Shown here: positions 26,753 through 36,226 of the stretch, one piece after another
Position numbering within the stretch: the first letter of the stretch is position 1
How the letters are laid out: every line of letters starts with the position of its first letter
Origin: Deltaproteobacteria bacterium
Lineage (GTDB): Bacteria; Desulfobacterota; Binatia; UTPRO1
Reading direction: 5' to 3'
Assembly: GCA_020848745.1 (NCBI GenBank)
Contig: JADLHM010000141.1
Coordinates: 1-38,598, forward strand
DNA length: 38,598 bases
The notes under the pieces: model-generated
What the model was told of the DNA's origin: nothing
Databases searched by the model: none
The model's input: the letters and a program-made list of their open reading frames with translations, nothing else
Made by a program: the position numbers and the translations under genes

Positions 26753-26988
26753 CGCCGGCCTGTATATCCGCGCCCCCTACCCGGAGCAACGTAGAACGCC
26801 ATACGAATCACGGGCTTGATGTCCGGAGCCCGCGTGGGACGAGCCGCGCGCGAGCGCCGTGACGCGACCGGGACCCCGTGCGCACCTCGAAGCATTCCGC
26901 TACGTTGCGCATCATCGAGGTGCTGTGTCGGCGCCTCCTCGCGGCGACCGACCCGCGGATTCCGGCGCTTCCGGGAGCCGCCCTACGG

Positions 26989-28347
26989 CTACGCTTTCGC
27001 GACCGAGATGGCGCGCGAGGGCACCTCGCGCGTCAGGAAGTCCGTCGCTTCCTCGGGGGTCTCGCCCGTCCGCATCCGCTGCATGCCCTCGCTGACGGTC
27101 TTCCGGGTCATGAGGATGCCGTAGCTCTCCATGATCCGGCGGATCATGTCGTAGTGGATCTCGATCGACTGCGTCACCGACTCGTATCCGTGCTGCGCCG
27201 CCCGGCGGCGCTCCCAGAACGCGATCGGCGTCATCTGGAAGAAATCGAGGTCCTTCTCGGTCGGCTCGATCAGGATGATGTCGCCCTTGAAGTTGGGATC
27301 GTCCTGGTACTGACGGAGCCCGAGCTGGAGCCGCGAGTGCAGGAGGGTGCGGAGCACCTGGTTCAGGATGGTGAGCATCCCGCGATCGGCGAGCTGCACG
27401 CCCTCGGCGACGTAGTCGTCCTTCTGCGGATCGTACTTGCGCACCACGCGGTTCGAGAAGGGGCGGAACGGGTTGTAGCAGATGACGAGGTCGGCGCCGT
27501 GGTCGATCGCGACGTCGATGTTGGCCGTGCGGCGCACGCCGCCGTCGACGTAGTCGATGCCGCGGATGCGCGCGGGGCGGTAGAAGCCGGGGAGAGCGGT
27601 CGAGGCCTGCACTGCCTCGGAAATGGAGAGCGAGCTGTCCTCGTCGTGGCCGAATACGACGCGTTCGGCGGAGTCGAGGTTCATCGCCGAGATGTAGAGC
27701 TCCCGCTTGCGTGCCTGGAAGAGCGCCTTGAAACCGTTCGGCATGCGTCGCCGTTCCAGGTTGTCGCGCAGGTAGCGCTCGATGGTCACGTTGTCGAAGA
27801 GGCCCGACGGCAGGTAGTCGAGCGGGAACGGAAAAGGGCGGCCGGCGAGCAGTGCCTGCCCGAGCGGTCGCAGCACGTCGGCCGCGTGGGAGATCGACGG
27901 AGCCCGTACGAAATCGCGCACCGGGTCCGCGATGGTTTCGGCGAGGGCGGGGCTCTTGGCGACGAGATCGAGGATGGAGCCCGGGATGAAGGCGGCCAGG
28001 TCGAGCACGTAGCGGAGGGGGCGCTCGACGAACTCCGCGTAGTTCGGCTGGTAGAAGTCGAACGCCCGGAACTGCGTGAACTCCTCGGAGCTGCCCTCGA
28101 GGCTGCGCAGCATCTCGGGCGGCGTGACGCCGCTCGCGAGGGGCGCCGCGAGGAACGCGCCCGCGGAGAGGCCGACGTAGATGTCGAAGTCGGTCGTCTT
28201 GCGGTTGACCAGGAAGTCGTCGAATGCCTTCAAGCCGCCGAGCTTGAAGCCGCCGCCGCTGATCGCACCCCCGGCGAGCACGAGGGCGATCCGCGGGTTG
28301 CGTTTGCGGACGGTGAGGTCGCTCTTCTGGACGATCGTGATGCCCAT
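26989..28347 (-). CDS. Patatin-like phospholipase
   Basis: This 452-residue cytoplasmic protein has the patatin fold. The oxyanion loop is LVLAGGAISGGGFKLGGL, the nucleophile elbow is VGLSAGAF with Ser61, and the catalytic Asp is in YVDGGVRR. A long C-terminal part (about 230-452) includes the VVICYNPFRPF region and helical segments. There is no signal peptide. Bacterial members act as lipases on phospholipids or neutral lipids, but the substrate here is unknown. The ATG at 28347 has GAGAGGGTGAC just before it. Genes on both sides are in the same direction (cysH downstream, murU upstream), and it has a possible promoter of its own. Confidence 0.88.
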   Translation of the reverse strand: MGITIVQKSDLTVRKRNPRIALVLAGGAISGGGFKLGGLKAFDDFLVNRKTTDFDIYVGLSAGAFLAAPLASGVTPPEMLRSLEGSSEEFTQFRAFDFYQPNYAEFVERPLRYVLDLAAFIPGSILDLVAKSPALAETIADPVRDFVRAPSISHAADVLRPLGQALLAGRPFPFPLDYLPSGLFDNVTIERYLRDNLERRRMPNGFKALFQARKRELYISAMNLDSAERVVFGHDEDSSLSISEAVQASTALPGFYRPARIRGIDYVDGGVRRTANIDVAIDHGADLVICYNPFRPFSNRVVRKYDPQKDDYVAEGVQLADRGMLTILNQVLRTLLHSRLQLGLRQYQDDPNFKGDIILIEPTEKDLDFFQMTPIAFWERRRAAQHGYESVTQSIEIHYDMIRRIMESYGILMTRKTVSEGMQRMRTGETPEEATDFLTREVPSRAISVAKA

Positions 28348-28378
28348 GTCACCCTCTCCCCCGCGACACCTGACGGAT

Positions 28379-28407
28379 CTGTAAAGCAGATGGCGAAACC
28401 GCGTCAA
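28379..28407 (-). promoter_or_regulatory. Possible promoter of the patatin gene
   Basis: On the minus strand TTGACG (28407-28402) is followed after 17 bases by TTACAG (28384-28379). The -35 is good and the -10 weak. The transcript would have a leader of about 25 bases with a Shine-Dalgarno. The rest of the 141-base gap is unremarkable. Confidence 0.45.
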
Positions 28408-28488
28408 GCGCGACCCTCCCGCCGCGAGCGAGGTCGGCGGCGTAGGGGTACTCGCGCCGGCGGTTCGTGGTGGATGGCTCGCGCGTCA

Positions 28489-29232
28489 TCAGGTGGCCGC
28501 GGGCGTCCCGAGATGCGCGAGCCGGATCCCCGTCAGATCCCGAGCGGCGCGCTCCCGGTCGGCTGGCGTGTCGATCACGCGCCAGAAGCCGTCGAACGGG
28601 AAGCCCTGCAACGCGGCGTCGGCGGCGAGCATGGCCGGGTAGGTCTGGCGGGTGATGCTGAAGACGCCGTCCGCCGGCATGAAATCGAAGACGCGGCGGG
28701 AGAGGACGTGGACGCCCGCGAACATGTACGGCGTGAGCGGAGACGGGGCGTGCTCCGGCCGACCGAGGAAGCGCCGCACGCGCCCGCCGGCGTCGATCTC
28801 GATCTCGCCGTAGCGCGCTTGCGCGGGATCACGCCGGAGCACGAGCGTGGCATCGGCGCCCCCGGCGCGATGGCGGGCGATCACGCGATCGAGCGGCAGG
28901 TCGAGGATCGTGTCGCTGTTCACGACGACGAAGTCGCCGTCGCCGAGCAGCGGCTGCGCGCGCTTGATGCCGCCGCCGGTGTCGAGCAGCGGCTGCTCCT
29001 CGGAGTACGCGATCGAGAGCCCGAGGCGACTGCCGTCTCCGAGCGCGTTCCGGAGGGCTTGACCGTGCCAATGGAGGTTCACGACCACGTCGGTGATGCC
29101 GTAGTGGCGCAACAGCGCGAGGTTGTAGGTGATGAGCGGCCGCCCCGCGACCTCGACGAGCGCCTTCGGTCGGTCGTTCGTGAGCGGCCGAAGGCGCGTG
29201 CCGAGCCCGGCCGCCAGCACCATCGCCTTCAT
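28489..29232 (-). CDS. murU: MurU-like sugar-1-phosphate nucleotidyltransferase
   Basis: This 247-residue enzyme is a nucleotidyltransferase (MKAMVLAAGLGTRLRPLT with the pyrophosphorylase signature, then RPKALVEVAGRPL). Further elements are GITDVVVNLHWHG, FVVVNSDTI (the metal-binding Asp), and the conserved GFPFDGFWRVIDTPAD ending. The partner gene directly upstream is an AmgK-like kinase, and the two overlap as ATGA. In Pseudomonas, AmgK and MurU convert N-acetylmuramic acid to UDP-MurNAc in a cell-wall recycling shortcut that bypasses fosfomycin-sensitive MurA. Other members of this fold make GDP-mannose or dTDP-glucose, so the sugar is inferred from the gene pair. The stop lies 141 bases before the patatin start. 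Confidence 0.83.
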   Translation of the reverse strand: MKAMVLAAGLGTRLRPLTNDRPKALVEVAGRPLITYNLALLRHYGITDVVVNLHWHGQALRNALGDGSRLGLSIAYSEEQPLLDTGGGIKRAQPLLGDGDFVVVNSDTILDLPLDRVIARHRAGGADATLVLRRDPAQARYGEIEIDAGGRVRRFLGRPEHAPSPLTPYMFAGVHVLSRRVFDFMPADGVFSITRQTYPAMLAADAALQGFPFDGFWRVIDTPADRERAARDLTGIRLAHLGTPAAT

Positions 29233-30281
29233 GGGGCGCCTTCCTGCCATTGCGCCGCGAACTCGTCCGCCAGCGCCCCGGGCAACGGCACCTCGGCGAG
29301 CAAGCGGCGGCAGGTCGCGACCACGTCGGGAAGGAAGGCGAGGGGCCCGGACTTCCCTTTCGCGAGCGCTATGTAATGGAGGCGGCCGACGACCTTGAGG
29401 GCGCGATGCAGCGCGACCAGCGCGTAGCGGTGTCGATCGAGGTCGCCGCCCCGGCCGCGCGCGTTCCAGTAGTAGGCGAGAAGCCGACGCTCCATGCCCG
29501 CGTCGACGAGGCGGGGGGTGATGCGGTCCGTGAGCAGGGACGCGAGGTCGTACTCGGCGGGCGCCATGAAGGCGTCCTGGAAGTCGATGATGATCGGCCG
29601 GTCGTCTCGCCAGAGGAGGTTCCAGCCGTGGTAGTCGCGGTGGCTCAAGACCCGCGGCGCGGCGGCGAGCTCCCGCGTGACCGCGTCGAAGCTCTCCTGG
29701 TAGCCGTGGCGGGTGGCGGCGGAGAGCGTCGCTCCGAGCCGGCGCTCTACGCCCCACTCGAGAAAATGCTCCAGCTCCCACTGGAGGAGCCGATCGTCGA
29801 GCCCTTGCTTGAAGGCGATGCTGGTCGCGGGACGATGGGTGGTGCCGCGCTCGTGGAGAATGAGGAGCGCGTCGATGGCGCGGCGGTACACGCGCTCGGC
29901 GTCGTCACCGGCACGGACCGCGGCGTCCCACAGCACGACGTCGCCGGCGTCCTCGAGGAGCAGCATCCCGTCGTCCACGGCCGCCACGTAGATCTCCGGC
30001 ACCGGCGCGCCGATCGCGACCAGCAACCGGTGGACGTCGAGGAACGGCAGCTCGACGAGCGGCTCGGGAAACACGCCGAGTTCTTCGGAGCTCAACGGCA
30101 GGCCGCTCCCGGCGAGCACCATCACGACGACGGTCGCGGGGGCGCCGCCGCCGGTGAGCGTCGCGCGGAAGTAGCGGCGTGCGGAAAAGTCGCCGGCGAG
30201 GTGCGCGACGTCCGCGAGCGCGGCGCCGGGCCACCGGTCCCCGACCAGGCGCGTGATCCGTGGCGCGACGTCGTCGTGCAT
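29229..30281 (-). CDS. amgK: AmgK-like amino-sugar anomeric kinase (APH family)
   Basis: This 350-residue cytoplasmic kinase belongs to the aminoglycoside-phosphotransferase fold. It has the N-lobe strands (ARRYFRATL), hinge region (DDGMLLLEDAGDVVLWDA), the catalytic loop VLSHRDYHGWNLLW with the HRD-type Asp and following Asn, and the metal motif IIDFQDAFMAPAEYDLASLL. AmgK phosphorylates the anomeric position of N-acetylmuramate and N-acetylglucosamine. The family match is supported by the tight pairing with a MurU-like gene (four-base overlap) and by the FQDAF and YDLASLL details. An antibiotic-resistance phosphotransferase of the same fold is less likely. It is divergent from the nuo operon, 155 bases apart. 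Confidence 0.84.
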   Translation of the reverse strand: MHDDVAPRITRLVGDRWPGAALADVAHLAGDFSARRYFRATLTGGGAPATVVVMVLAGSGLPLSSEELGVFPEPLVELPFLDVHRLLVAIGAPVPEIYVAAVDDGMLLLEDAGDVVLWDAAVRAGDDAERVYRRAIDALLILHERGTTHRPATSIAFKQGLDDRLLQWELEHFLEWGVERRLGATLSAATRHGYQESFDAVTRELAAAPRVLSHRDYHGWNLLWRDDRPIIIDFQDAFMAPAEYDLASLLTDRITPRLVDAGMERRLLAYYWNARGRGGDLDRHRYALVALHRALKVVGRLHYIALAKGKSGPLAFLPDVVATCRRLLAEVPLPGALADEFAAQWQEGAP

Positions 30282-30350
30282 GGCGTTGGCGTCGTGTAGC
30301 GCGCGCGCGTTCGGCGCACCAGCCGCTCGCCGAGTCGGGCACCCGCAACC

Positions 30351-30378
30351 TTGACATGCGAGAGACCATCGGCATAAC
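30351..30378 (+). promoter_or_regulatory. Sigma70-like promoter of the nuo operon
   Basis: TTGACA (30351-30356, perfect) is followed after 16 bases by CATAAC (30373-30378, four of six). The leader to the nuoA GTG would be about 50 bases. It lies in the 155-base gap to divergent amgK, and no second strong match is seen. Confidence 0.55.
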
Positions 30379-30436
30379 GGGTGGCGCCGCGCGGACCTAG
30401 CTGCGCGGGGTCACGGGTTTCGCGGGGGCATTCGCA

Positions 30437-30799
30437 GTGCTGGACCAATACATCGGCGTCGTCATCACGTTCGCGCTCGGCGCCGTGATCGTCCTCGGGA
30501 TGGTCTCCGGCAGCATGATCTTCGGCGTGCGGAGCAAGTCGCGTCGGGCCGTGAAGGACGAGGTCTTCGAGTGCGGCAACCCTTCGTCGGGTCCCGCCCG
30601 CGGCCGCTTCTCGGTGCACTTCTACCTCGTGGCGATCCTCTTCATCGTCTTCGACGTCGAGGTCGTGTTCATGTACCCGTGGGCGATCGTATTCCGGCAG
30701 CTCGGCGTCCCGGGGCTCATCGAGATGCTCACGTTCGTTGCCGTCCTGGGGTTCGGTCTCGCCTACGTCTGGCGGCGCGGGGCGCTCGCGTGGGATTGA
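30437..30799 (+). CDS. nuoA: NADH-quinone oxidoreductase subunit A
   Basis: NuoA is a small membrane subunit at the junction between the arms of Complex I. The 120 residues show three membrane helices, the loop FECGNPSSGPARGRFSVHFY, and the conserved FDVEVVFMYPWAIVF. The start is GTG at 30437, since no ATG fits. It overlaps nuoH by ten bases. In the usual operon nuoB follows nuoA, but here nuoH does, skipping B to G. Confidence 0.95.
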   Translation: MLDQYIGVVITFALGAVIVLGMVSGSMIFGVRSKSRRAVKDEVFECGNPSSGPARGRFSVHFYLVAILFIVFDVEVVFMYPWAIVFRQLGVPGLIEMLTFVAVLGFGLAYVWRRGALAWD

Positions 30800-31887
30800 T
30801 CGAGGTCGGCATCGCGGCGGCGAAGGCGTTCGCCGTGTTGATGCTCGTCCTCCACATGAGCGCCGTCCTGCTCTGGGTCGAGCGCAAGGGCAGCGCGCTC
30901 ATTCAGGACCGCATCGGCGCCAATCGGGCCAACATTTTCGGCGTGATGCCGGTCAATTTCGGCCTCATCAACACGCTCATCGCCGACCCGATCAAGCTGC
31001 TCACCAAGGAGGACATGGTGCCGGCGGGGGCCGACAAGCTCCTGCACTTCCTGGCGCCGTTCCTGGCGGTCTTCCCCGTCATGGTCACGTTCGCGGCGAT
31101 CCCGTTCGGCGACCGGCTCGTGATCGGCGACCACAGCATCAACCTCCAGGTCGCCGAGCTCGACATCGGCATCCTCTACGTCCTCGCGATGTCCTCGCTC
31201 GCGGTCTACGGCGTGGTGCTCGGAGGCTGGGCGTCGAACAGCCGGTGGGCGCTCCTCGGGGGCATCCGGGGCTCGGCCCAGATGATCTCGTACGAGATCG
31301 CGCTGGGGCTCGCCCTCATCGGCGCGGTGATGACGTTCGGTACGCTCGACATGCAGGCGATCGCCCGCGCTCAGGGGCATCACTTCTTCGGCGTGATCCC
31401 CGCGTGGGGCGTGCTCTATCAGCCGCTCGGGTTCCTGATCTTCCTGATCGCCGGCATCGCGGAGACGAAGCGCGTGCCCTTCGACCTCCCCGAGGGCGAG
31501 TCCGAGCTCATCAGCGGGTACTTCACCGAGTACTCGGGCATGAAACAGGCGGCCTTCATGTTGAGCGATTTCGCGGAGAGCGTCGTCGTCGCCGGGCTCG
31601 CGACCACGCTCTTCTTCGGCGCGTGGCAGGTGCCGTTCCTCTTCCGCGACGGCTTCCATCTGCCGGGCGGGGCGATCGTCGCCCTGCCGCACCTCGCGGT
31701 CGTCGGCCTCCAGGTCGCGAGCTTCACGGTCAAAGTCTTCGCGCTCTGCGTGTTCCAGATCCTCGTACGCTGGACGCTCCCGCGCTACCGCTACGATCAG
31801 GTGATGGACCTCGGGTGGAAGTACCTGCTGCCCCTGGCGCTCGCCAACATGCTGGTGACGGGCATCGTCATCGTGCTGCTCGGGTGA
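30790..31887 (+). CDS. nuoH: NADH-quinone oxidoreductase subunit H
   Basis: NuoH forms most of the quinone-binding chamber with the peripheral arm. The 365 residues have about eight membrane helices, the N-terminal [25 protein letters not shown] motif, and the conserved loop [31 protein letters not shown]. The family usually reads AETNR; this one has Lys, a minor change. GTG at 30790 overlaps nuoA and is the start consistent with the family; TTG at 30796 is possible. The stop overlaps nuoJ if its GTG is used. Confidence 0.95.
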   Translation: MGLIEVGIAAAKAFAVLMLVLHMSAVLLWVERKGSALIQDRIGANRANIFGVMPVNFGLINTLIADPIKLLTKEDMVPAGADKLLHFLAPFLAVFPVMVTFAAIPFGDRLVIGDHSINLQVAELDIGILYVLAMSSLAVYGVVLGGWASNSRWALLGGIRGSAQMISYEIALGLALIGAVMTFGTLDMQAIARAQGHHFFGVIPAWGVLYQPLGFLIFLIAGIAETKRVPFDLPEGESELISGYFTEYSGMKQAAFMLSDFAESVVVAGLATTLFFGAWQVPFLFRDGFHLPGGAIVALPHLAVVGLQVASFTVKVFALCVFQILVRWTLPRYRYDQVMDLGWKYLLPLALANMLVTGIVIVLLG

Positions 31888-31892
31888 TCGCG

Positions 31893-32405
31893 ATGGGCGC
31901 CGCGCTCTTCCTTCTCGTCGCCGTCCTGACCGTCGCCGCGGCCCTCGGGGTGGTCCTGCACCCGAATCCGGTCAAGTGCGCGCTCTTTCTCGTGGTGACC
32001 CTCTTCCTCCTCGCGGTCGTCTTCGTGTTGCTCGAGGCCCACATGATCGCGGCGCTCCAGATCATCGTCTACGCCGGCGCGATCATGGTGCTCTTCTTGT
32101 TCGTCATCATGCTCCTGAATCTCCGGAGCGACGACCCCGAGCGCGGCCGGCGACGCTACGCCCTGCGCGGCCTCGCCTGGATGGGTGGCGTGGTCTTCGC
32201 GATCGAGCTCGCCTTGCTGGTGCGCGGCGCGACGGTAGGCTCCGCGGGAGCCGCGCCCGAGGGCTACGGCGGCGCGGCCGCCGTGGCGCGGAGTCTCTAC
32301 ACGGATTTTCTCCTCCCGTTCGAGCTGACGTCGATCCTGCTGCTGGTGGCGGTGGTGGGGGCGGTCGTGCTCGCGCAGAAGCAAAGGCGACCGACGCTCT
32401 CATGA
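31893..32405 (+). CDS. nuoJ: NADH-quinone oxidoreductase subunit J
   Basis: NuoJ is a membrane subunit with the pi-bulge helix that couples quinone reduction to proton transfer. The 170 residues contain five membrane helices and the typical [51 protein letters not shown] region. ATG 31893 places [11 protein letters not shown] at the N-terminus as in relatives; GTG at 31884 would add three residues and overlap nuoH by four bases. It is followed by an ATGA overlap with nuoK. The gene nuoI is missing between H and J. Confidence 0.93.
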   Translation: MGAALFLLVAVLTVAAALGVVLHPNPVKCALFLVVTLFLLAVVFVLLEAHMIAALQIIVYAGAIMVLFLFVIMLLNLRSDDPERGRRRYALRGLAWMGGVVFAIELALLVRGATVGSAGAAPEGYGGAAAVARSLYTDFLLPFELTSILLLVAVVGAVVLAQKQRRPTLS

Positions 32406-32707
32406 TCATCCAGACCGAATGGGTCCTGATGCTATCGGCCGTGCTCTTCGCCATCGGTGTCGTCGGGGTGCTCGTGCGCCGCAACGTCATCGTCATCTTC
32501 ATGGCGATCGAGCTCATGCTGAACGCCGTGAACCTGAGCTTCATCGCGCTCGCGCGGGCGCGGGGCGCGGTGGACGGGCAGGTGGTCGTCTTCTTCGTGA
32601 TGACGGTCGCCGCCGCGGAGGCCGCCGTCGGGCTCGCGATCATCATCGCGTCCTTCCGCAACCGGACCACCGTCAACGCCGACGAGCTGGCGTTGCTGCG
32701 CGGGTGA
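32402..32707 (+). CDS. nuoK: NADH-quinone oxidoreductase subunit K
   Basis: NuoK has three membrane helices and belongs to the proton channel near NuoJ and NuoN. The 101 residues match the family length. Conserved glutamates are present in [17 protein letters not shown] and in [13 protein letters not shown]. The ATG at 32402 overlaps the nuoJ stop (ATGA), and nuoL starts four bases after the nuoK stop. Confidence 0.95.
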   Translation: MIIQTEWVLMLSAVLFAIGVVGVLVRRNVIVIFMAIELMLNAVNLSFIALARARGAVDGQVVVFFVMTVAAAEAAVGLAIIIASFRNRTTVNADELALLRG

Positions 32708-32711
32708 CCCG

Positions 32712-34658
32712 ATGCACGAGACCCACGCCGCCGCCGAAGCCGTGATCCTGCACTCGCAGATGCTCTGGTTGATTCCGTTCTTCCCGCTCGCCGGATTTCT
32801 GATCGCCGTGTGCGCCGAGCGCTTGTCCGGGCTCGTGAAGATCACGTCGCCGCTCGCGGTGCTGGCCGCGCTCGCGGTCGCGGTCTCCTCCGTGGCGACG
32901 CTCTTCGGCGCTCCCGAGGGGGCGCGCCTCTCCCAGACCGTCTACACGTGGATGGCTGCCGGGTCGTTTCATGCCGACATCGCGTTCCGTATGGACGCGC
33001 TCTCGGCGGTCATGGCGCTGGTCGTGACCGCGGTCGGCTTCCTGATCCACGTCTACTCCGTCGGCTACATGGGCCACGACGAGAGCTGCCCGCGTTTCTT
33101 CGCGTACCTGAACCTCTTCATGTTCGCGATGTTGCTGCTCGTGCTCGGCGACAACCTCCTCGTGTTGTTCGTCGGGTGGGAGGGCGTCGGGCTGTGCTCC
33201 TATCTATTGATCGGCTTCTGGTACGAGAGCGACGACAACGCGGCCGCGGGCAAGAAGGCGTTCATCGTGAACCGCATCGGCGACATGGGCTTCGTGCTCG
33301 GCCTCTTGCTCCTCGCCTGGAGCCTGGCTCCGGCGGCGGGGGGCGCGCTCAGCCTCGACTTCGCTCACATCCAGGCGCATGCGGCGAGCCTCGATTCCGG
33401 CACCGCGACGGTCATCGCGCTCCTCTTGCTCATCGGCGCGACCGGCAAGTCGGCGCAGATCCCGCTCTACACCTGGTTGCCGGACGCGATGGCGGGTCCG
33501 ACGCCCGTCTCGGCGCTGATCCACGCCGCGACGATGGTGACCGCCGGCATCTACATGATCGCCCGGCTGAACGTCGTGTTCGCGCTCAGCCCCGCCGCCA
33601 TGCAGGTGGTCGCCGTGCTCGGCGCCATGACCGCGCTCTTCGCCGCCACGATCGCGCTCGTGCAGACCGACATCAAGAAGGTGCTCGCCTACTCGACGGT
33701 GAGCCAGCTCGGCTTCATGGTGCTGGCGCTCGGCGTCGGCGCCTTCGCGACGGCGGTCTTCCATGTGATGACCCACGCCTTCTTCAAGGCGCTCCTCTTC
33801 CTCGCCGCCGGGAGCGTGATCCACGGCATGAGCGGCGAGCAGGACGTCCAGAAGATGGGCGGGCTCCGCACCAAGATGCCGGTCACCTTCTGGACCTTCT
33901 TGATCGGCACGCTGGCGATCGCGGGCGCCCCCGGCTTCGCCGGCTTCTTCAGCAAGGACGAGATCCTCTACCACGCGTGGGCGGGCGGCCATCCGTGGCT
34001 CTGGCTCACCGCCACGATCACCGCGACGCTCACGGCCTTCTACATGTTCCGCCTGCTCTTCCTGACCTTCTTCGGGGAGCTGCGCGCCGACCACGACGTC
34101 GCGCATCACGTCCACGAGTCGCCGCCGGTCATGACGATCCCGCTCGTCATCCTCGCCCTGCTGTCGATCGTCGGCGGCTGGGTCGGACTGCCCGAGCACT
34201 GGCTCTGGGGGAACCGCTTCGGCCACCTCCTCGCGCCGGTGACGGGGTACCCGCACCTCGCGGAGGGCGGCATGCTGGGCGAGGGCGCGCTCATGCTGAT
34301 CGCGACGACGCTCGCGATCGCGGGCGCGCTGCTCGCCTATGTCTTCTACCTCCGGCTCCCGGGTCTCCCCATGGTGCTGAGCTGGCGGCTGAAGGGCGCC
34401 TACGAGCTGCTGCTCAACAAGTACTGGATCGACGAGCTCTACGATGCGGTGATCGTCGCTCCCTACGTGCGGCTCTCGACGTTCCTCTGGAAAGTCGCCG
34501 ACCAGGAGCTCATCGACGGGTTCGTGAACGGCCTCGCCGGCGCGGTCGGCGCGAACGGCAACCTCTGGCGTCACGCCCAGACCGGCAACGTCCAGCACTA
34601 CGCACTCGCGTTCCTCGGCGGCGTCGTCGCGGTGCTCGCCTACTACGTGATGCGATGA
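32712..34658 (+). CDS. nuoL: NADH-quinone oxidoreductase subunit L
   Basis: NuoL is the distal antiporter-like proton pump of the membrane arm, with the long lateral helix at its C-terminus. The 648 residues show the expected features: FVGWEGVGLCSYLLIGFW with the charged Glu, TGKSAQIPLYTWLPDAMAGPTPVSALIHAATMVTAGIYM, LVQTDIKKVLAYSTVSQLGFM, the HAFFKALLFLAAGSVIH segment, and the C-terminal helix after about residue 530 (KGAYELLLNKYWIDELYDA). The length is in the normal range (E. coli NuoL has 613). It overlaps nuoM by ATGA. Confidence 0.96.
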   Translation: MHETHAAAEAVILHSQMLWLIPFFPLAGFLIAVCAERLSGLVKITSPLAVLAALAVAVSSVATLFGAPEGARLSQTVYTWMAAGSFHADIAFRMDALSAVMALVVTAVGFLIHVYSVGYMGHDESCPRFFAYLNLFMFAMLLLVLGDNLLVLFVGWEGVGLCSYLLIGFWYESDDNAAAGKKAFIVNRIGDMGFVLGLLLLAWSLAPAAGGALSLDFAHIQAHAASLDSGTATVIALLLLIGATGKSAQIPLYTWLPDAMAGPTPVSALIHAATMVTAGIYMIARLNVVFALSPAAMQVVAVLGAMTALFAATIALVQTDIKKVLAYSTVSQLGFMVLALGVGAFATAVFHVMTHAFFKALLFLAAGSVIHGMSGEQDVQKMGGLRTKMPVTFWTFLIGTLAIAGAPGFAGFFSKDEILYHAWAGGHPWLWLTATITATLTAFYMFRLLFLTFFGELRADHDVAHHVHESPPVMTIPLVILALLSIVGGWVGLPEHWLWGNRFGHLLAPVTGYPHLAEGGMLGEGALMLIATTLAIAGALLAYVFYLRLPGLPMVLSWRLKGAYELLLNKYWIDELYDAVIVAPYVRLSTFLWKVADQELIDGFVNGLAGAVGANGNLWRHAQTGNVQHYALAFLGGVVAVLAYYVMR

Positions 34659-36226
34659 ACGGCTTCGAACCAGCCGGCGGAACCGGCAACGTGCTCCTGA
34701 GCCTCGTCGTCTGGACGCCCATGATCGGCGCGTTCCTCGTGCTGCTGCTGCCGCGCGAGCAGGTGGACGGCGCCAAGCGCGCGGCCTTCGTGTTCTCGTC
34801 GATCACGTTCCTGTTGTCGCTCGGCCTGTGGGCCGGGCTCCGCCCCGACACGGCGGAGTTCCAGTTCCTCGAACAGCACCCGTGGATCCCGGACTGGGGC
34901 ATTCAGTACCTGCTCGGCGTCGATGGGGTGAGCCTCTTCCTCGTGCTGCTCACCACGTTCCTCACGCCGCTCGTGATTCTCTTCTCGTTCGGCGACGTGC
35001 AGAAGCGCGTGAAGGAGTACTTCTTCTTCATGCTGATGCTCGAGACGGGGATGATCGGCGCCTTCGTCGCGCTCGACCTCTTCCTCTTCTACGTCTTCTG
35101 GGAGCTGATGCTCGTGCCGATGTACTTCATCATCGGCATCTGGGGTGGCCAGCGCCGGGTGTACGCCTCGATCAAGTTCCTCCTCTACACCCTGACCGCG
35201 AGCCTCCTGATGCTGCTCGCGATCCTCTACCTCGTCGGCGCCCACGTTCGCGCCGGCGCGCCGACGACCTTCGACGTCCGGCTCCTCTACGACGTGGCGC
35301 TGAGTCCGCGGGAGCAGGGGTGGCTCTTCGCCGCTTTCGCGCTCGCGTTCGCGGTGAAGGTGCCGATGTTCCCGCTCCACACCTGGCTCCCCGACGCGCA
35401 CGTCGAGGCGCCGACGGGCGGCTCGGTCATCCTCGCCGCCATCATGCTGAAACTCGGCACCTACGGCTTCCTGCGTTTCGCGATGCCGCTCTTTCCGGCG
35501 GCGACGGTGGCGGCGACGCCCTTCGTCGTGGCGCTCGCGGTGATCGGCATCGTGTACGGGGCGATGGTCGCCATGGTGCAGCCCGACTTGAAGAAGCTCG
35601 TCGCGTACTCCTCGGTGTCGCATCTCGGCTTCGTGATGCTCGGCCTCTTCGCCGTGAACCCGATGGGCATCCAGGGCGCCATCTATCAGATGTTGAACCA
35701 CGGGCTCTCGACGGGCGCGCTCTTCCTCCTGGTCGGCATGATCTACGAGCGCCGCCACACGCGCCTGATCGCGGACTTCGGCGGCCTCTGGAAGCCGATC
35801 CCGCGCTACGCGGCCGTGTTCTTGCTGGTCACCTTGTCGTCGATCGGATTGCCGGGCCTGAACGGCTTCGTCGGCGAGTTCCTGATCCTGCTCGGCGCCT
35901 TCGGCGAGAGCCGTCTCGCGACGGTCGTCGCGTCGAGCGGCCTCGTGCTCGGCGCGGTCTACATGCTGTGGATGTTCCAGCGGCTCGCCTTCGGCCCGCT
36001 CCGCCACGAGGAGAACGCGACGCTCGAGGACCTCCGGCCGCGCGAGATCGCGGTGCTGGTGCCGGTCGTCGCCATGATCGTCGTGATGGGCGTCTACCCG
36101 AAACCGTTCCTCGAGGTGATGGAGCCGTCGGTGAAGGGGATCATCGCCCGCATGGAGAAGCACCAGGCGCGCGCCGTCGCCGTCGAGGCGGACCACGCGC
36201 CGGCGAAGCACGCGGGGGGCGTCTGA
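34655..36226 (+). CDS. nuoM: NADH-quinone oxidoreductase subunit M
   Basis: NuoM is the second antiporter-like proton pump. Of 523 residues, the conserved segments are VFWELMLVPMYFIIGIWGG with the channel Glu, VPMFPLHTWLPDAHVEAPTGGSVILAAIMLKLGTYG, MVQPDLKKLVAYSSVSHLGFV, and MLNHGLSTGALFLLVGM. The C-terminal tail is charged and variable. The start is ATG at 34655, overlapping nuoL by four bases; the stop overlaps the nuoN start by one base (TGATG). Confidence 0.96.
   Translation: MNGFEPAGGTGNVLLSLVVWTPMIGAFLVLLLPREQVDGAKRAAFVFSSITFLLSLGLWAGLRPDTAEFQFLEQHPWIPDWGIQYLLGVDGVSLFLVLLTTFLTPLVILFSFGDVQKRVKEYFFFMLMLETGMIGAFVALDLFLFYVFWELMLVPMYFIIGIWGGQRRVYASIKFLLYTLTASLLMLLAILYLVGAHVRAGAPTTFDVRLLYDVALSPREQGWLFAAFALAFAVKVPMFPLHTWLPDAHVEAPTGGSVILAAIMLKLGTYGFLRFAMPLFPAATVAATPFVVALAVIGIVYGAMVAMVQPDLKKLVAYSSVSHLGFVMLGLFAVNPMGIQGAIYQMLNHGLSTGALFLLVGMIYERRHTRLIADFGGLWKPIPRYAAVFLLVTLSSIGLPGLNGFVGEFLILLGAFGESRLATVVASSGLVLGAVYMLWMFQRLAFGPLRHEENATLEDLRPREIAVLVPVVAMIVVMGVYPKPFLEVMEPSVKGIIARMEKHQARAVAVEADHAPAKHAGGV

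Noticed and set aside
26878-29376. Long plus-strand open frame across the patatin and murU genes
   Set aside because: It is antisense to two well-supported genes, and its composition has no domain. The short part before 26989 does not look like protein either.
29229-30281. Aminoglycoside-resistance phosphotransferase
   Set aside because: The fold is shared, but the overlap with a MurU-like gene and the FQDAF/YDLASLL motifs fit AmgK better.
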